This document shows, in pieces, positions 33,151 through 40,073 of a stretch of 46,467 bases of DNA (within the stretch, counting starts at the first letter, position 1; every line of letters begins with the position of its first letter). The DNA comes from a virus. The notes under the pieces are model-generated. The model made no database searches, had not been told where the DNA came from, and was given only the letters and a program-made list of their open reading frames with translations. Where the stretch lies: positions 1-46,467 of IMG/VR virus record IMGVR_UViG_3300031951_021455, one strand, 5' to 3'. The position numbers and the translations under genes were made by a program.

Positions 33151-34269
33151 ATGATAACAAAATACGATGGTTTTATATTAGAAAAACTAAAGTTTGAAAT
33201 CTTTTCTCTTTTAGAAGGTCGAGTTTATAGCACGACTGATTTTTTATTTAAATTAAAATCATTAGTAAAACAACCAGGTAAAGTAGGTGAAATTGCCGAT
33301 CAAATATTAGATATAATAGAGAGTGAGCAGTATTTCCCAGATGATAAAATTAAACAAAACTATTTTGATTTAGTTGATTCTGAAGATATGGTTGGGTTTA
33401 TAAATCAATCAAAGGTAAATTCTAAAAAAGATGAAATTTATGATAATCCTAATTTTCCTTATACAATGCCCGGCAGAGGTGAGGTAAAAATTGGTAAAAT
33501 TGTAAATTATATTTGTTCTTTAAGAGGAATTAACGTGAGTGATTCTGATAGAGAGTCTTTTGTAAATTCTTGGAAAGCTTCTACGGAAGTATCAACGATT
33601 CAATTCAAATTAGTATCTGGTGAAGATATTGCAAAATATTATGATGAAAATAAATATTACAGTCGAAAAGGAACTTTAGGAAGTTCTTGTATGAGAGATG
33701 AAGGTAAAAGAACTTTTAAGATTTATACTGAAAATCCAGATAAAGTAAAACTTCTTATTTATGTTGATTCTGATGATAAAATTCATGGAAGAGCTCTTGT
33801 CTGGAAGGTTAAAAAATCACCTTGTGATTCTAAATACTTTATGGATAGAGTTTATGCTAACCGAGATTCGGATGTTAATAGATTTAAACAATTTGCGGAT
33901 ACAGAAGGTTGGTTTTATAAGAAAGTTATTTCATCACATGATAGTGATAGCGTTCGTTTCATTTATAAAGGCGAAGAAGTATCCGGTGAAGTTAAATTAA
34001 AGTTAAAAGGCGACTTTAATATGTATCCTTATGTTGATACTATGTGTTTTTTAAGTAAAGATAAAGATAGTTTGTCTAATTTATCTGACAAAAATTGTTA
34101 TTACTTACATAGTGTTTATGGTGAAAGAGAAAGATGTGAAGATTGTGAAGGTGATGTTATCACAACAAACTGGGACGGTGATAAAGTGTTATGTTCTGAA
34201 TGTTCATCAGGTCACCAAGCTCTAAAAGATCTGCGTATCGAAACTAAATGGAATAAAAAAGTCGATTAA
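33151..34269 (+). CDS. Conserved-type phage protein with GTLGSSCM motif and C-terminal zinc ribbon
   Basis: A 372-residue protein. The N-terminus (MITKYDGFILEKLKFE) fits the shared motif loosely, with an Ile-Leu-Glu site. The centre carries motifs I recognise from uncharacterised phage proteins: KLVSGEDIAKYYDEN, SRKGTLGSSCMRDE (about 171-184), FKIYTENPDKVKLLIYVD, GRALVWKV, FMDRVYAN and FKQFADTEGWFYK. Residues about 330-352 (CEDCEGD, then CSECS) form a zinc ribbon. The invariant-looking Cys in GTLGSSCM and the surrounding basic residues suggest a catalytic or nucleic-acid-binding site, but no reaction is known to me. Its end overlaps the convergent UvsY-like gene by 4 nt. Confidence 0.7.
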   Translation: MITKYDGFILEKLKFEIFSLLEGRVYSTTDFLFKLKSLVKQPGKVGEIADQILDIIESEQYFPDDKIKQNYFDLVDSEDMVGFINQSKVNSKKDEIYDNPNFPYTMPGRGEVKIGKIVNYICSLRGINVSDSDRESFVNSWKASTEVSTIQFKLVSGEDIAKYYDENKYYSRKGTLGSSCMRDEGKRTFKIYTENPDKVKLLIYVDSDDKIHGRALVWKVKKSPCDSKYFMDRVYANRDSDVNRFKQFADTEGWFYKKVISSHDSDSVRFIYKGEEVSGEVKLKLKGDFNMYPYVDTMCFLSKDKDSLSNLSDKNCYYLHSVYGERERCEDCEGDVITTNWDGDKVLCSECSSGHQALKDLRIETKWNKKVD

Positions 34270-34760
34270 CGACCTAAATAATTCATCAATTCAATCATAT
34301 TCTTAATTGAATAACTTAAACTTTCTAGATTCTTTGTGGTGTCTCTTAAGAATTCGATATAAGATTCAATAAGTTCAAGACTTCTATCATTTTCAGCTAA
34401 ATGGCCATCAATTAAGATTCCTTTTTCTCCTAGGTTTGTTTTAACACCAAATCCTGTTGCATAAAATATAAATTTATCTTGTCTAAGTCTCTTAATCTTA
34501 GTTGTTTCTTTACTGCGTTTATTTAAGAAGAAATTAATTTGTTCGCTGATTGCTTGTCTATAAGACAGAGCCGATGATTGAGCTTCCATTATGTCCTTCG
34601 CGGAGGAAGGATTGGTTAAATCAACTCTTATTATTTTAAAGAGTGGTTCTACATTTTTGTTCCACTCGGATCTTTTGTCATTAAAGAACTCTTCTAATTT
34701 ATCGTTAGTTTCTTTAACTTTACCAATCCTATCGAATTCATCTTGGTTATACGGATTCAT
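34266..34760 (-). CDS. uvsY: UvsY-like recombination mediator candidate
   Basis: A 164-residue, largely helical protein close to T4 UvsY in size (137) and pattern. A long helix with Lys/Arg residues (NFFLNKRSKETTKIKRLRQD) is followed by FIFYATGFG, then a linker and an acidic amphipathic helix pair ending SIKNMIELMNYLGR, similar to UvsY's terminal Gly-Phe-x-Ile-Lys-x-hydrophobic block. UvsY loads UvsX recombinase onto gp32-coated single-stranded DNA. The resemblance is by eye and not strong. The start overlaps the end of the upstream gene by 14 nt. UvsW is also encoded in this window, so the recombination system is plausible. Confidence 0.5.
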   Translation of the reverse strand: MNPYNQDEFDRIGKVKETNDKLEEFFNDKRSEWNKNVEPLFKIIRVDLTNPSSAKDIMEAQSSALSYRQAISEQINFFLNKRSKETTKIKRLRQDKFIFYATGFGVKTNLGEKGILIDGHLAENDRSLELIESYIEFLRDTTKNLESLSYSIKNMIELMNYLGR

Positions 34761-35163
34761 CTTCTTTAAATATTTTTTTCATTTGTAATTCTCTATATAA
34801 ATTTTTATTATAACACTCATTAAGTGTTTTTTCAAAAACATCAACCACTCTTTCTTCTAAATTTTCATTTACAACGCTTTCTAATATTTTAGACCATTTT
34901 TCTAAAAGTATTTTGTCTTCAACAATAAGAGGGTGGTTTTCGTATCCTCCAAATATTTCTATACATCCGTTTCTATTATCAAATATAACTTCCATATTTT
35001 CTCTATATTGATATAACTGAGTTGATTTTTTTATTGGATCTTCATCGACTACAAAAGTTATGTAGTAGAATCTAAATCCATATTTCATTTTTTTTGATAC
35101 TGAGATTCTTTTGTCATCAATGTTGTCTAAAAAAAAATGTAAAAATTTATCTAACTTATCCAT
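34747..35163 (-). CDS. Hypothetical protein
   Basis: A 138-residue charged protein, first of a two-gene leftward unit with the UvsY-like gene (14-nt overlap). Pattern: an N-terminal helix (DKLDKFLHFFLDNIDD), strands (GFRFYYITFVVDEDP, MEVIFDNRNGCIEIFGG), then long helices (ILLEKWSKILESVVNENLEERV). No motif or family recognised. A weak TATA-like stretch lies upstream but no good match to the phage decamer, so its promoter is uncertain. Confidence 0.6.
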   Translation of the reverse strand: MDKLDKFLHFFLDNIDDKRISVSKKMKYGFRFYYITFVVDEDPIKKSTQLYQYRENMEVIFDNRNGCIEIFGGYENHPLIVEDKILLEKWSKILESVVNENLEERVVDVFEKTLNECYNKNLYRELQMKKIFKEDESV

Positions 35164-35237
35164 ACTGTCTAAAGTATTATATTTATTGAGACTGAAAAAA
35201 TCTCATAATGATTTTAGTAAAAATTTAGAAAATTGTT

Positions 35238-35247
35238 TTGATATATA
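35238..35247 (+). promoter_or_regulatory. TTGATATATA promoter-like element, long-spacer class
   Basis: One mismatch to consensus, 19 nt before the ATG of the lysin gene. Confidence 0.5.
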
Positions 35248-35266
35248 CTAAAAAAGAATAACTATT

Positions 35267-36001
35267 ATGAACATAACAATTGATTTATTAAAATCAGTCC
35301 TATCAAAAAAGGGCTACAAATGGTATACCGACAGACCAAATTTAATCGGAGTAAGAGCAACATTAGATGTTCCGGATTCATTTAACGACTTTTTTTGTCT
35401 TGCTTATCAAATACCCAAAATGGCTGATAATTTAGACCTAAAAGGTAAACAACAATTTCTTAACTCTTATGGATTCAAAGGTGCTAATGGGAAAACGTTA
35501 GCTGAGGATGGAGTAGCTGGTAAAAATACCGATTTCGCTTTAGCTGAGTATAGTAAAGTCGCTGGTCAAGAAGTTATTAAAATATTTCCCAACACAACTA
35601 ATCCGGGTGTTTATTGGCTAAATAACCCTATGAGTAAATTAGGAACAGCTATTCTTAAGCCAAATCAATGGGTTGATTGTTGGTCTTTAGGATTTCACCA
35701 ACAAAAAACAGACCACAGAGCTTTGGTTCAAACCGGAAAAGTTACGGTTTATAGAGATTCAAATAAGGATAACAATTATCAGTTGAATGAATCAAAAGTT
35801 GAGACTGGATTATTTGGTATTAATATTCACGGATCTAATAAAGCTGGTTCATCTGCAAAAATCGGTAAGTGGTCTGCTGGTTGTCAGGTATTTTCACATT
35901 GGCTTCATAAAGAAGAAGTTATGAATGTTTGTGAGAAGTTTAAAACTGTAACAAAAAACAAATTTACTTATACTCTTTTAGATGAAAAAGATTTATTCTA
36001 A
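35267..36001 (+). CDS. Endolysin-type protein with YkuD-like His/Cys motif
   Basis: A 244-residue soluble protein of a lysin family I associate with Bacteroidota phages. N-terminal LKSVLSKKGYKWY and LIGVRATLDVPDSFNDFFCLAY open the fold; about 58-95 (QQFLNSYGFKGANGKTLAED, then GKNTDFALAEY) resembles a peptidoglycan-binding insertion. The rest contains GVYWLNNPMSKLGTAILKPN, TVYRDSNKDN, FGINIHGSN (His at about 188) and KWSAGCQVF (Cys at about 206). The His and Cys follow the His-Gly-then-Ser-x-Gly-Cys layout of L,D-transpeptidase/YkuD catalytic centres. It most likely cuts peptidoglycan at lysis. No signal peptide, so it needs a holin. It is a single-gene unit with its own promoter-like element and terminator, and its catalytic region is paralogous to part of the spike at 9417. 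Confidence 0.7.
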   Translation: MNITIDLLKSVLSKKGYKWYTDRPNLIGVRATLDVPDSFNDFFCLAYQIPKMADNLDLKGKQQFLNSYGFKGANGKTLAEDGVAGKNTDFALAEYSKVAGQEVIKIFPNTTNPGVYWLNNPMSKLGTAILKPNQWVDCWSLGFHQQKTDHRALVQTGKVTVYRDSNKDNNYQLNESKVETGLFGINIHGSNKAGSSAKIGKWSAGCQVFSHWLHKEEVMNVCEKFKTVTKNKFTYTLLDEKDLF

Positions 36002-36004
36002 AAT

Positions 36005-36037
36005 AAAAAACCCAGTCATTTTGACTGGGTTTTTTTT
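36005..36037. terminator. Bidirectional hairpin terminator
   Basis: AACCCAGTCA at 36009-36018 pairs exactly with TGACTGGGTT at 36022-36031 (3-nt loop), A-run before, T-run after. It separates the lysin gene from the convergent gene ending at 36036. Confidence 0.88.
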
Positions 36038-36767
36038 ATTTAAAGTTTCCAAAACTTTTTATATTTTTCATTTCATCTTCTAAATCTTTATTAGCCAAAT
36101 GACTCTCGGTCTCTTCGTGTGATGGTTCATCATAATGATGATGTCCTTGGTCTTCAGATGGTACATCGTGACCAGCTAAGAAATTGAATACTTCCTCGAT
36201 ATCATCTTTAGATGTTGCAATATGATCTAATGCCCAGTTGTGACCATTTGATAATTTAGCATCAACTTCAGATTCATCCATTTCTAACATCTCATCAACT
36301 AATCTTTTAATTGTTTTTAAATTTCCAAAAAACATATAATTTTGTGTATTCTGGTGTTCTTTTAGTCCTTTAAGTGTTTTTGCTAAATTTAATTTTCTGT
36401 ATTTTGCTAAATCATTTTTAGAAAGACCTTGTACTCCTTTTTTCTTAGGATCTTTGTCTTTTCCTTTTAGAGCCTCTAGTTCGGAGTCAATTTCTTTCTT
36501 TGAAATTTTTTCTCCTTCTTTTTTGTCCATAGATTTTCTTAAAGATCCTGGATTTTTGATAGCGTCTTTAATCCATTTTTCTCCTTTCTTCTCCTGAGTC
36601 ATAGTGTTATTATTTATATAGTTTTCTTCCTCTGTTGCTCTACACATTTCTTCAAGTTCTTGATTTGAACATTCTTCGAGTTCGCTCATAGTATATCCAC
36701 ATCTGCAAAGAGCACTACACATTTCTTCTCTAGACATATAACTTTCAAATTTTTGAATAACTTTCAT
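36036..36767 (-). CDS. Hypothetical protein with shared N-terminal module and basic centre
   Basis: A 243-residue protein. Residues 1-50 (MKVIQKFESYMSREEMCSAL, then a Glu-rich SNQELEEMCRATEEE helix) match the module at the start of the protein at 32062. Residues about 62-130 are Lys-rich with WIKDAIKNPGSLRKSMDKKE, then RKLNLAKTLKGLKE, a pattern common in phage proteins and likely to bind nucleic acid. Residues about 140-200 are helical; a His-rich patch (GHHHYDEPSHEE) at about 208-219 may bind metal. The C-terminus KNIKSFGNFK again shows Phe-x-x-Phe. Promoter-like element 19 nt upstream. Function unknown. Confidence 0.65.
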   Translation of the reverse strand: MKVIQKFESYMSREEMCSALCRCGYTMSELEECSNQELEEMCRATEEENYINNNTMTQEKKGEKWIKDAIKNPGSLRKSMDKKEGEKISKKEIDSELEALKGKDKDPKKKGVQGLSKNDLAKYRKLNLAKTLKGLKEHQNTQNYMFFGNLKTIKRLVDEMLEMDESEVDAKLSNGHNWALDHIATSKDDIEEVFNFLAGHDVPSEDQGHHHYDEPSHEETESHLANKDLEDEMKNIKSFGNFK

Positions 36768-36786
36768 AATTTTGTTTTGTTTTTTG

Positions 36787-36796
36787 TATATATTAT
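36787..36796 (-). promoter_or_regulatory. ATAATATATA promoter-like element, long-spacer class
   Basis: One mismatch to consensus, 19 nt before the ATG at 36767, followed by a Thr/Lys-rich-looking A/C leader (ACAAAACAAAATT). Confidence 0.4.
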
Positions 36797-36800
36797 ATTA

Positions 36801-37955
36801 TTAAATCAGAATATTAACTACTTCAGGGTAGTATTTACTCATTTCTGGATTTTTATCAGAATAGTCTACTTTAGATATAACATATCTCATAGCGTTTAAC
36901 CTACCAATCTTTTTATCATTTGAGTTAATAATAACCCAAGGAGACAATCTAGATGAAGTTTGTTGAAACATCTGTCTTTTAAAGTTTCCAATAACTTCCC
37001 ATTTGTCTAATACTTTTGCGTCGTTTGGAGAGAACTTCCAATATTTAAGTGGTGATTTTTGTCTTAATTCAAATCTTTTAATTTGTTTATCTTGCGTAAT
37101 TGAGAACCAGAATTTTATAAGTATCAAACCATTTCTGATTTGTTTTTCTTCCCAATCTATAACTTTATCCATAAAGTCTTGATATTGTTCTTCTGTGCAA
37201 TATCCCATAGCTGGTTCAACAACTGCTCTATTGTACCAACTTCTATCAAAGAAAACTATTTCTCCTGAATTAGGCAAGTGTGTCTCATATCTTTGGAACC
37301 AATTGTTTTTTTCCTCATCAGTTGGAACACCTAGTGCTACAACTTTAAATCCTTTTGGATCCAAATATTCAACAAATCTTTTAATAGTTGATCCTTTACC
37401 TGCGGCATCTCTACCTTCAAATACAATTGCTACTTTTTTTCCGTTTGCCTTAACCCATTCTTGAAGTTTTAATAGTTCAACCTGTAATTGATATTTTTCA
37501 GATTCATATTGTCTTCTTCCTAAAATTGAACCTTCTCCTTCAAATTGGTCAAAATGATCTTCAGTTTTTCCTGTCTGATGTAATTGGTCAATTCTTACTT
37601 CTATTGACTTGTAGTAGTCATCAAAGGATTCTCTAACTTTTCTTTTAGTATTTCTTTTTTTAAGTTCTAATATTTGATTTAATTTTCTTAAAAATGCTTC
37701 TAAGTTTAATTCTTGAACAACTTCTTCTGTAAATTCATTAGTTAGTTCTCTTATCATTACTTTAATATCGATTGTTTCGAATTCTTTATACTCTACTTTA
37801 TTCGTTGTTAAATTATAATTGATGTTTGATAGAATAAATGTTCGATACTCATTTAATCTAAAAAGTAAATTTCTTTTTAGAGTATCTACTGAAGGTTTAT
37901 CCATGTCTTCAATCCATAATTCTTCTCTTATAAAGTTTGAAAATCTTTTTAACAT
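36801..37955 (-). CDS. ppk2: Polyphosphate kinase 2 (PPK2) with capsid-targeting-like N-terminus
   Basis: A 384-residue protein. The C-terminal ~230 residues are a PPK2 kinase domain: FEGRDAAGKGSTIKRF (Walker A, about 180-194), GVPTDEEKNNWFQRYETHLP, FFDRSWYNRAVVEP (Walker B, about 235-248), MGYCTEEQYQ, LIKFWFSI and LKYWKFSPNDAKVLDKW. Single-domain PPK2 enzymes of this size usually transfer phosphate between polyphosphate and ADP or GDP to make ATP or GTP. The N-terminal ~130 residues are an extension of helices beginning MLKRFSNFIREELWIED, the shared basic/aromatic motif with an Ile-x-Glu site. All catalytic motifs look intact. The start is 4 nt after TTAATATATA. PPK2 in a phage could draw on host polyphosphate to fuel replication. 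Confidence 0.9.
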   Translation of the reverse strand: MLKRFSNFIREELWIEDMDKPSVDTLKRNLLFRLNEYRTFILSNINYNLTTNKVEYKEFETIDIKVMIRELTNEFTEEVVQELNLEAFLRKLNQILELKKRNTKRKVRESFDDYYKSIEVRIDQLHQTGKTEDHFDQFEGEGSILGRRQYESEKYQLQVELLKLQEWVKANGKKVAIVFEGRDAAGKGSTIKRFVEYLDPKGFKVVALGVPTDEEKNNWFQRYETHLPNSGEIVFFDRSWYNRAVVEPAMGYCTEEQYQDFMDKVIDWEEKQIRNGLILIKFWFSITQDKQIKRFELRQKSPLKYWKFSPNDAKVLDKWEVIGNFKRQMFQQTSSRLSPWVIINSNDKKIGRLNAMRYVISKVDYSDKNPEMSKYYPEVVNILI

Positions 37956-37959
37956 GATT

Positions 37960-37969
37960 TATATATTAA
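37960..37969 (-). promoter_or_regulatory. TTAATATATA promoter-like element, short-spacer class
   Basis: Exact decamer, 4 nt before the ATG of the PPK2 gene. Confidence 0.55.
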
Positions 37970-37983
37970 AATTATAAATGAAT

Positions 37984-38886
37984 TTATACTTTCTTATCAA
38001 AAAGGTAAAGATCATATACTGAATTACCCTTCACATTTTTAATACTTTTCAGTACTTTTCCTGTTATTGAGTCTAATACTTTGAATACTCCTAGATTTTG
38101 ATTCTTATCTGTAGTAACTTTTACGGTGTTTCCTGGTTGGCCGAGAGCTCCTAAAATCGCTACATATTTAGTTCCATATACACTTTTAAGAAAAGATAAT
38201 CTCAGTCCTTCTGTATCTTTTAAGTTATTAATATAGGAGTTTTCTAAGGCATTTTTCAAATCTAATTGAGTTCCGGTTTCTTTAACAACAATTGAAGCAA
38301 ATTTTCTTTCCTCTGCTCCCATTTCCACTTCTTCTCTATTTTGAATTTTATTTTGATTCACTAAGTTTTGTTGGTTTCTTCTAATCTCATTAAAGTCAGC
38401 TCGTGTTATGATTCCACCACGCATTCCCTTATCATTCATATTATATCCAGAAGGAGGTAATCTATAAAAAGAACCTGTAAAGGTCATAGAAAGTATTCTA
38501 TCTGTTCTAAAAAGTCTCCAAATTTTATTTATATGTCTTCTTTGAGATACTGACCATCCATTTAAATGCCATCCTCTTAGTAACGTTTTGCCTTTTGATG
38601 AGCGTCCTAAAACCATTGGATAAATTACTCTTTCGTGACCTGCAAAATGTTTGTCTTCTTCTCCCTTATAGTTAATTAAAAAGATCATTCCATACTTTAT
38701 CGCCTTTGACATTAAATCATCTGAATATTTAATAGGTTTATTAATTGGAATATTATTGATATCCTTTACATTCTTTAAGGAAAATCTTGGAATAAACTCT
38801 TGATTCTCTATCAAATCATAATGTTCTTTAATTACAAATTCTACAGGTTTTTTATTATAAAAGTCTTTTAATTGCTTTAAGTTCAT
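37984..38886 (-). CDS. Hypothetical protein with WYL-like region
   Basis: A 300-residue protein. ATG 38886 is preferred because a TTAATATATA decamer is 5 nt upstream of it, within a longer open frame. Residues about 55-145 (IKYGMIFLINYKGE, RVIYPMVLGRSSKGKTLLRGWHL, KIWRLFRTDRILSM, FYRLPPSGYNMNDKGM) resemble WYL-type ligand-sensing domains in which a strand pair precedes an Arg-rich helix, but no WYL triad is present. The C-terminus (about 200-300) is Lys/Thr-rich with predicted strands. Such domains act in regulation or DNA-damage response. Assignment is tentative. It ends 28 nt upstream of the PPK2 start. Confidence 0.6.
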   Translation of the reverse strand: MNLKQLKDFYNKKPVEFVIKEHYDLIENQEFIPRFSLKNVKDINNIPINKPIKYSDDLMSKAIKYGMIFLINYKGEEDKHFAGHERVIYPMVLGRSSKGKTLLRGWHLNGWSVSQRRHINKIWRLFRTDRILSMTFTGSFYRLPPSGYNMNDKGMRGGIITRADFNEIRRNQQNLVNQNKIQNREEVEMGAEERKFASIVVKETGTQLDLKNALENSYINNLKDTEGLRLSFLKSVYGTKYVAILGALGQPGNTVKVTTDKNQNLGVFKVLDSITGKVLKSIKNVKGNSVYDLYLFDKKV

Positions 38887-38891
38887 GTAAT

Positions 38892-38901
38892 TATATATTA
38901 A
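38892..38901 (-). promoter_or_regulatory. TTAATATATA promoter-like element, short-spacer class
   Basis: Exact decamer, 5 nt before the ATG at 38886. Confidence 0.55.
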
Positions 38902-38946
38902 TATATCATTCTCTAAATTCAATATGAAAAAATAATAAAAATAAAA

Positions 38947-38956
38947 TTTATATATA
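38947..38956 (+). promoter_or_regulatory. TTTATATATA promoter-like element, short-spacer class
   Basis: One mismatch to consensus, 6 nt before the ATG at 38963. Confidence 0.45.
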
Positions 38957-38962
38957 GATAGT

Positions 38963-39271
38963 ATGAAGTATATCAGGAAATTTGAAACTTTTGATTTTAG
39001 TCAAACGCTACCAGTCGCATCAAAGGCTGACTTAACACTTTATTATCATTGTGATGAGTGTAATGCTCTTTGGAAACAACTTAATCAAGAATCCAATGAT
39101 TGTAAATTTTGCCAATCTAACGAAATTGAGGAGTTAAGTAAAGACGAGTGGTATGAAACTGTTGGTGATAGACTAGAAGAAGATGATTTTCAGGATTTAG
39201 AATCCGAGAGAGCTAAAGATGAAGATGACTTTATAGATTTATATAAATTAAATAAAGGAAATGTCAATTAA
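38963..39271 (+). CDS. Small zinc-ribbon protein, shared N-terminal motif
   Basis: A 102-residue protein. It opens MKYIRKFETFDFSQT, the shared basic/aromatic motif. A compact zinc ribbon follows: YYHCDECNALW (about 28-38) and DCKFCQSNEIEEL (about 46-58) give two Cys-x-x-Cys pairs. The C-terminal 40 residues are very acidic (DRLEEDDFQDLESERAKDED). Zinc ribbons of this size bind nucleic acid or polymerases. It is the first of a two-gene rightward unit; the next gene starts inside its last codons (11-nt overlap). Confidence 0.65.
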   Translation: MKYIRKFETFDFSQTLPVASKADLTLYYHCDECNALWKQLNQESNDCKFCQSNEIEELSKDEWYETVGDRLEEDDFQDLESERAKDEDDFIDLYKLNKGNVN

Positions 39272-39971
39272 TAATAGAGAAGACGCAAATAAATACTATC
39301 AATTAATTAATGGTTTGGTGGATGATTATATTGATAATCATAAAATTAGACCTTCTAGATTAAGTGCTTATCTTAAGCCAGGTGGTCAAAGATTTAATAA
39401 ATTTTTAGAAAGAAATAAATTAAAAGATATTTCTGGTTCTGATAGAATTCTTAAAGATATTATAGAAGATAGAAAACATATGGAATCAGATGGTGTAATT
39501 ACATTTGAATCATTTAATTTATTAGAATCTACCGAATGGAAAATATCAGATTTAAAGCAGTGTCTCTATAAGGGTATAGATAAAGCTGGAATAGAAATGG
39601 AGAAAATTTTAGCTGATTATTTTGATACTAATTTAAGCGCAATTGATGTTATAGATTCGGATAAACACAAATTTAAGATTGAAGATTGGAAGAATGACGA
39701 TTGGAATATAATTATTTACTCAGAAGAAGAATTTGAAGTTATTAAACATAATATAATAGAACATATTGTTGATGAAATGTCTGAAAGAGAGATAGACATA
39801 ATTGATGACCTCAAAATAAAATTTAATGATTTGGTAAAAAAGGATTTATTAGAGGAAAAATTGTCAGAAATTTTAAATAAAGATAAGTTATGTGATTTAA
39901 TAAGTGTTTGTTTAGGGGATGAGTGGCAACATGATGGATTCAATAGAGGTCACTACATCTGGTTATCTTAA
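39261..39971 (+). CDS. Hypothetical phage protein
   Basis: A 236-residue protein overlapping the zinc-ribbon gene by 11 nt, so translation is likely coupled. N-terminal ~85 residues: YYQLINGLVDDYIDNHKIRP, LSAYLKPGGQRFNKFLERNK and DRILKDIIEDRKHMESDGV, a helical domain that looks family-like to me but has no name I can give. It is followed by VITFESFNLLE, which repeats the aromatic Phe-x-x-Phe pattern internally. The C-terminal half is acidic and mainly helical. Function unknown. Confidence 0.6.
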   Translation: MSINNREDANKYYQLINGLVDDYIDNHKIRPSRLSAYLKPGGQRFNKFLERNKLKDISGSDRILKDIIEDRKHMESDGVITFESFNLLESTEWKISDLKQCLYKGIDKAGIEMEKILADYFDTNLSAIDVIDSDKHKFKIEDWKNDDWNIIIYSEEEFEVIKHNIIEHIVDEMSEREIDIIDDLKIKFNDLVKKDLLEEKLSEILNKDKLCDLISVCLGDEWQHDGFNRGHYIWLS

Positions 39972-40043
39972 ATCATGAAACATCATGATACTCTTACTAT
40001 AAATTTTATTTTTAATGCTTTTGAATAATTAGATTTTTCTTTT

Positions 40044-40053
40044 TTAATATATA
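40044..40053 (+). promoter_or_regulatory. TTAATATATA promoter-like element, long-spacer class
   Basis: Exact decamer, 20 nt before the ATG at 40074; should drive the fibre genes at 40074 and 41104. Confidence 0.6.
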
Positions 40054-40073
40054 AAGAAAACTATATTTTGTAA

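Noticed and set aside
39974-39993. ATCATG-AAACAT-CATGAT hairpin after the gene at 39971
   Set aside because: Six-base stem, no T-run; too weak to call a terminator.
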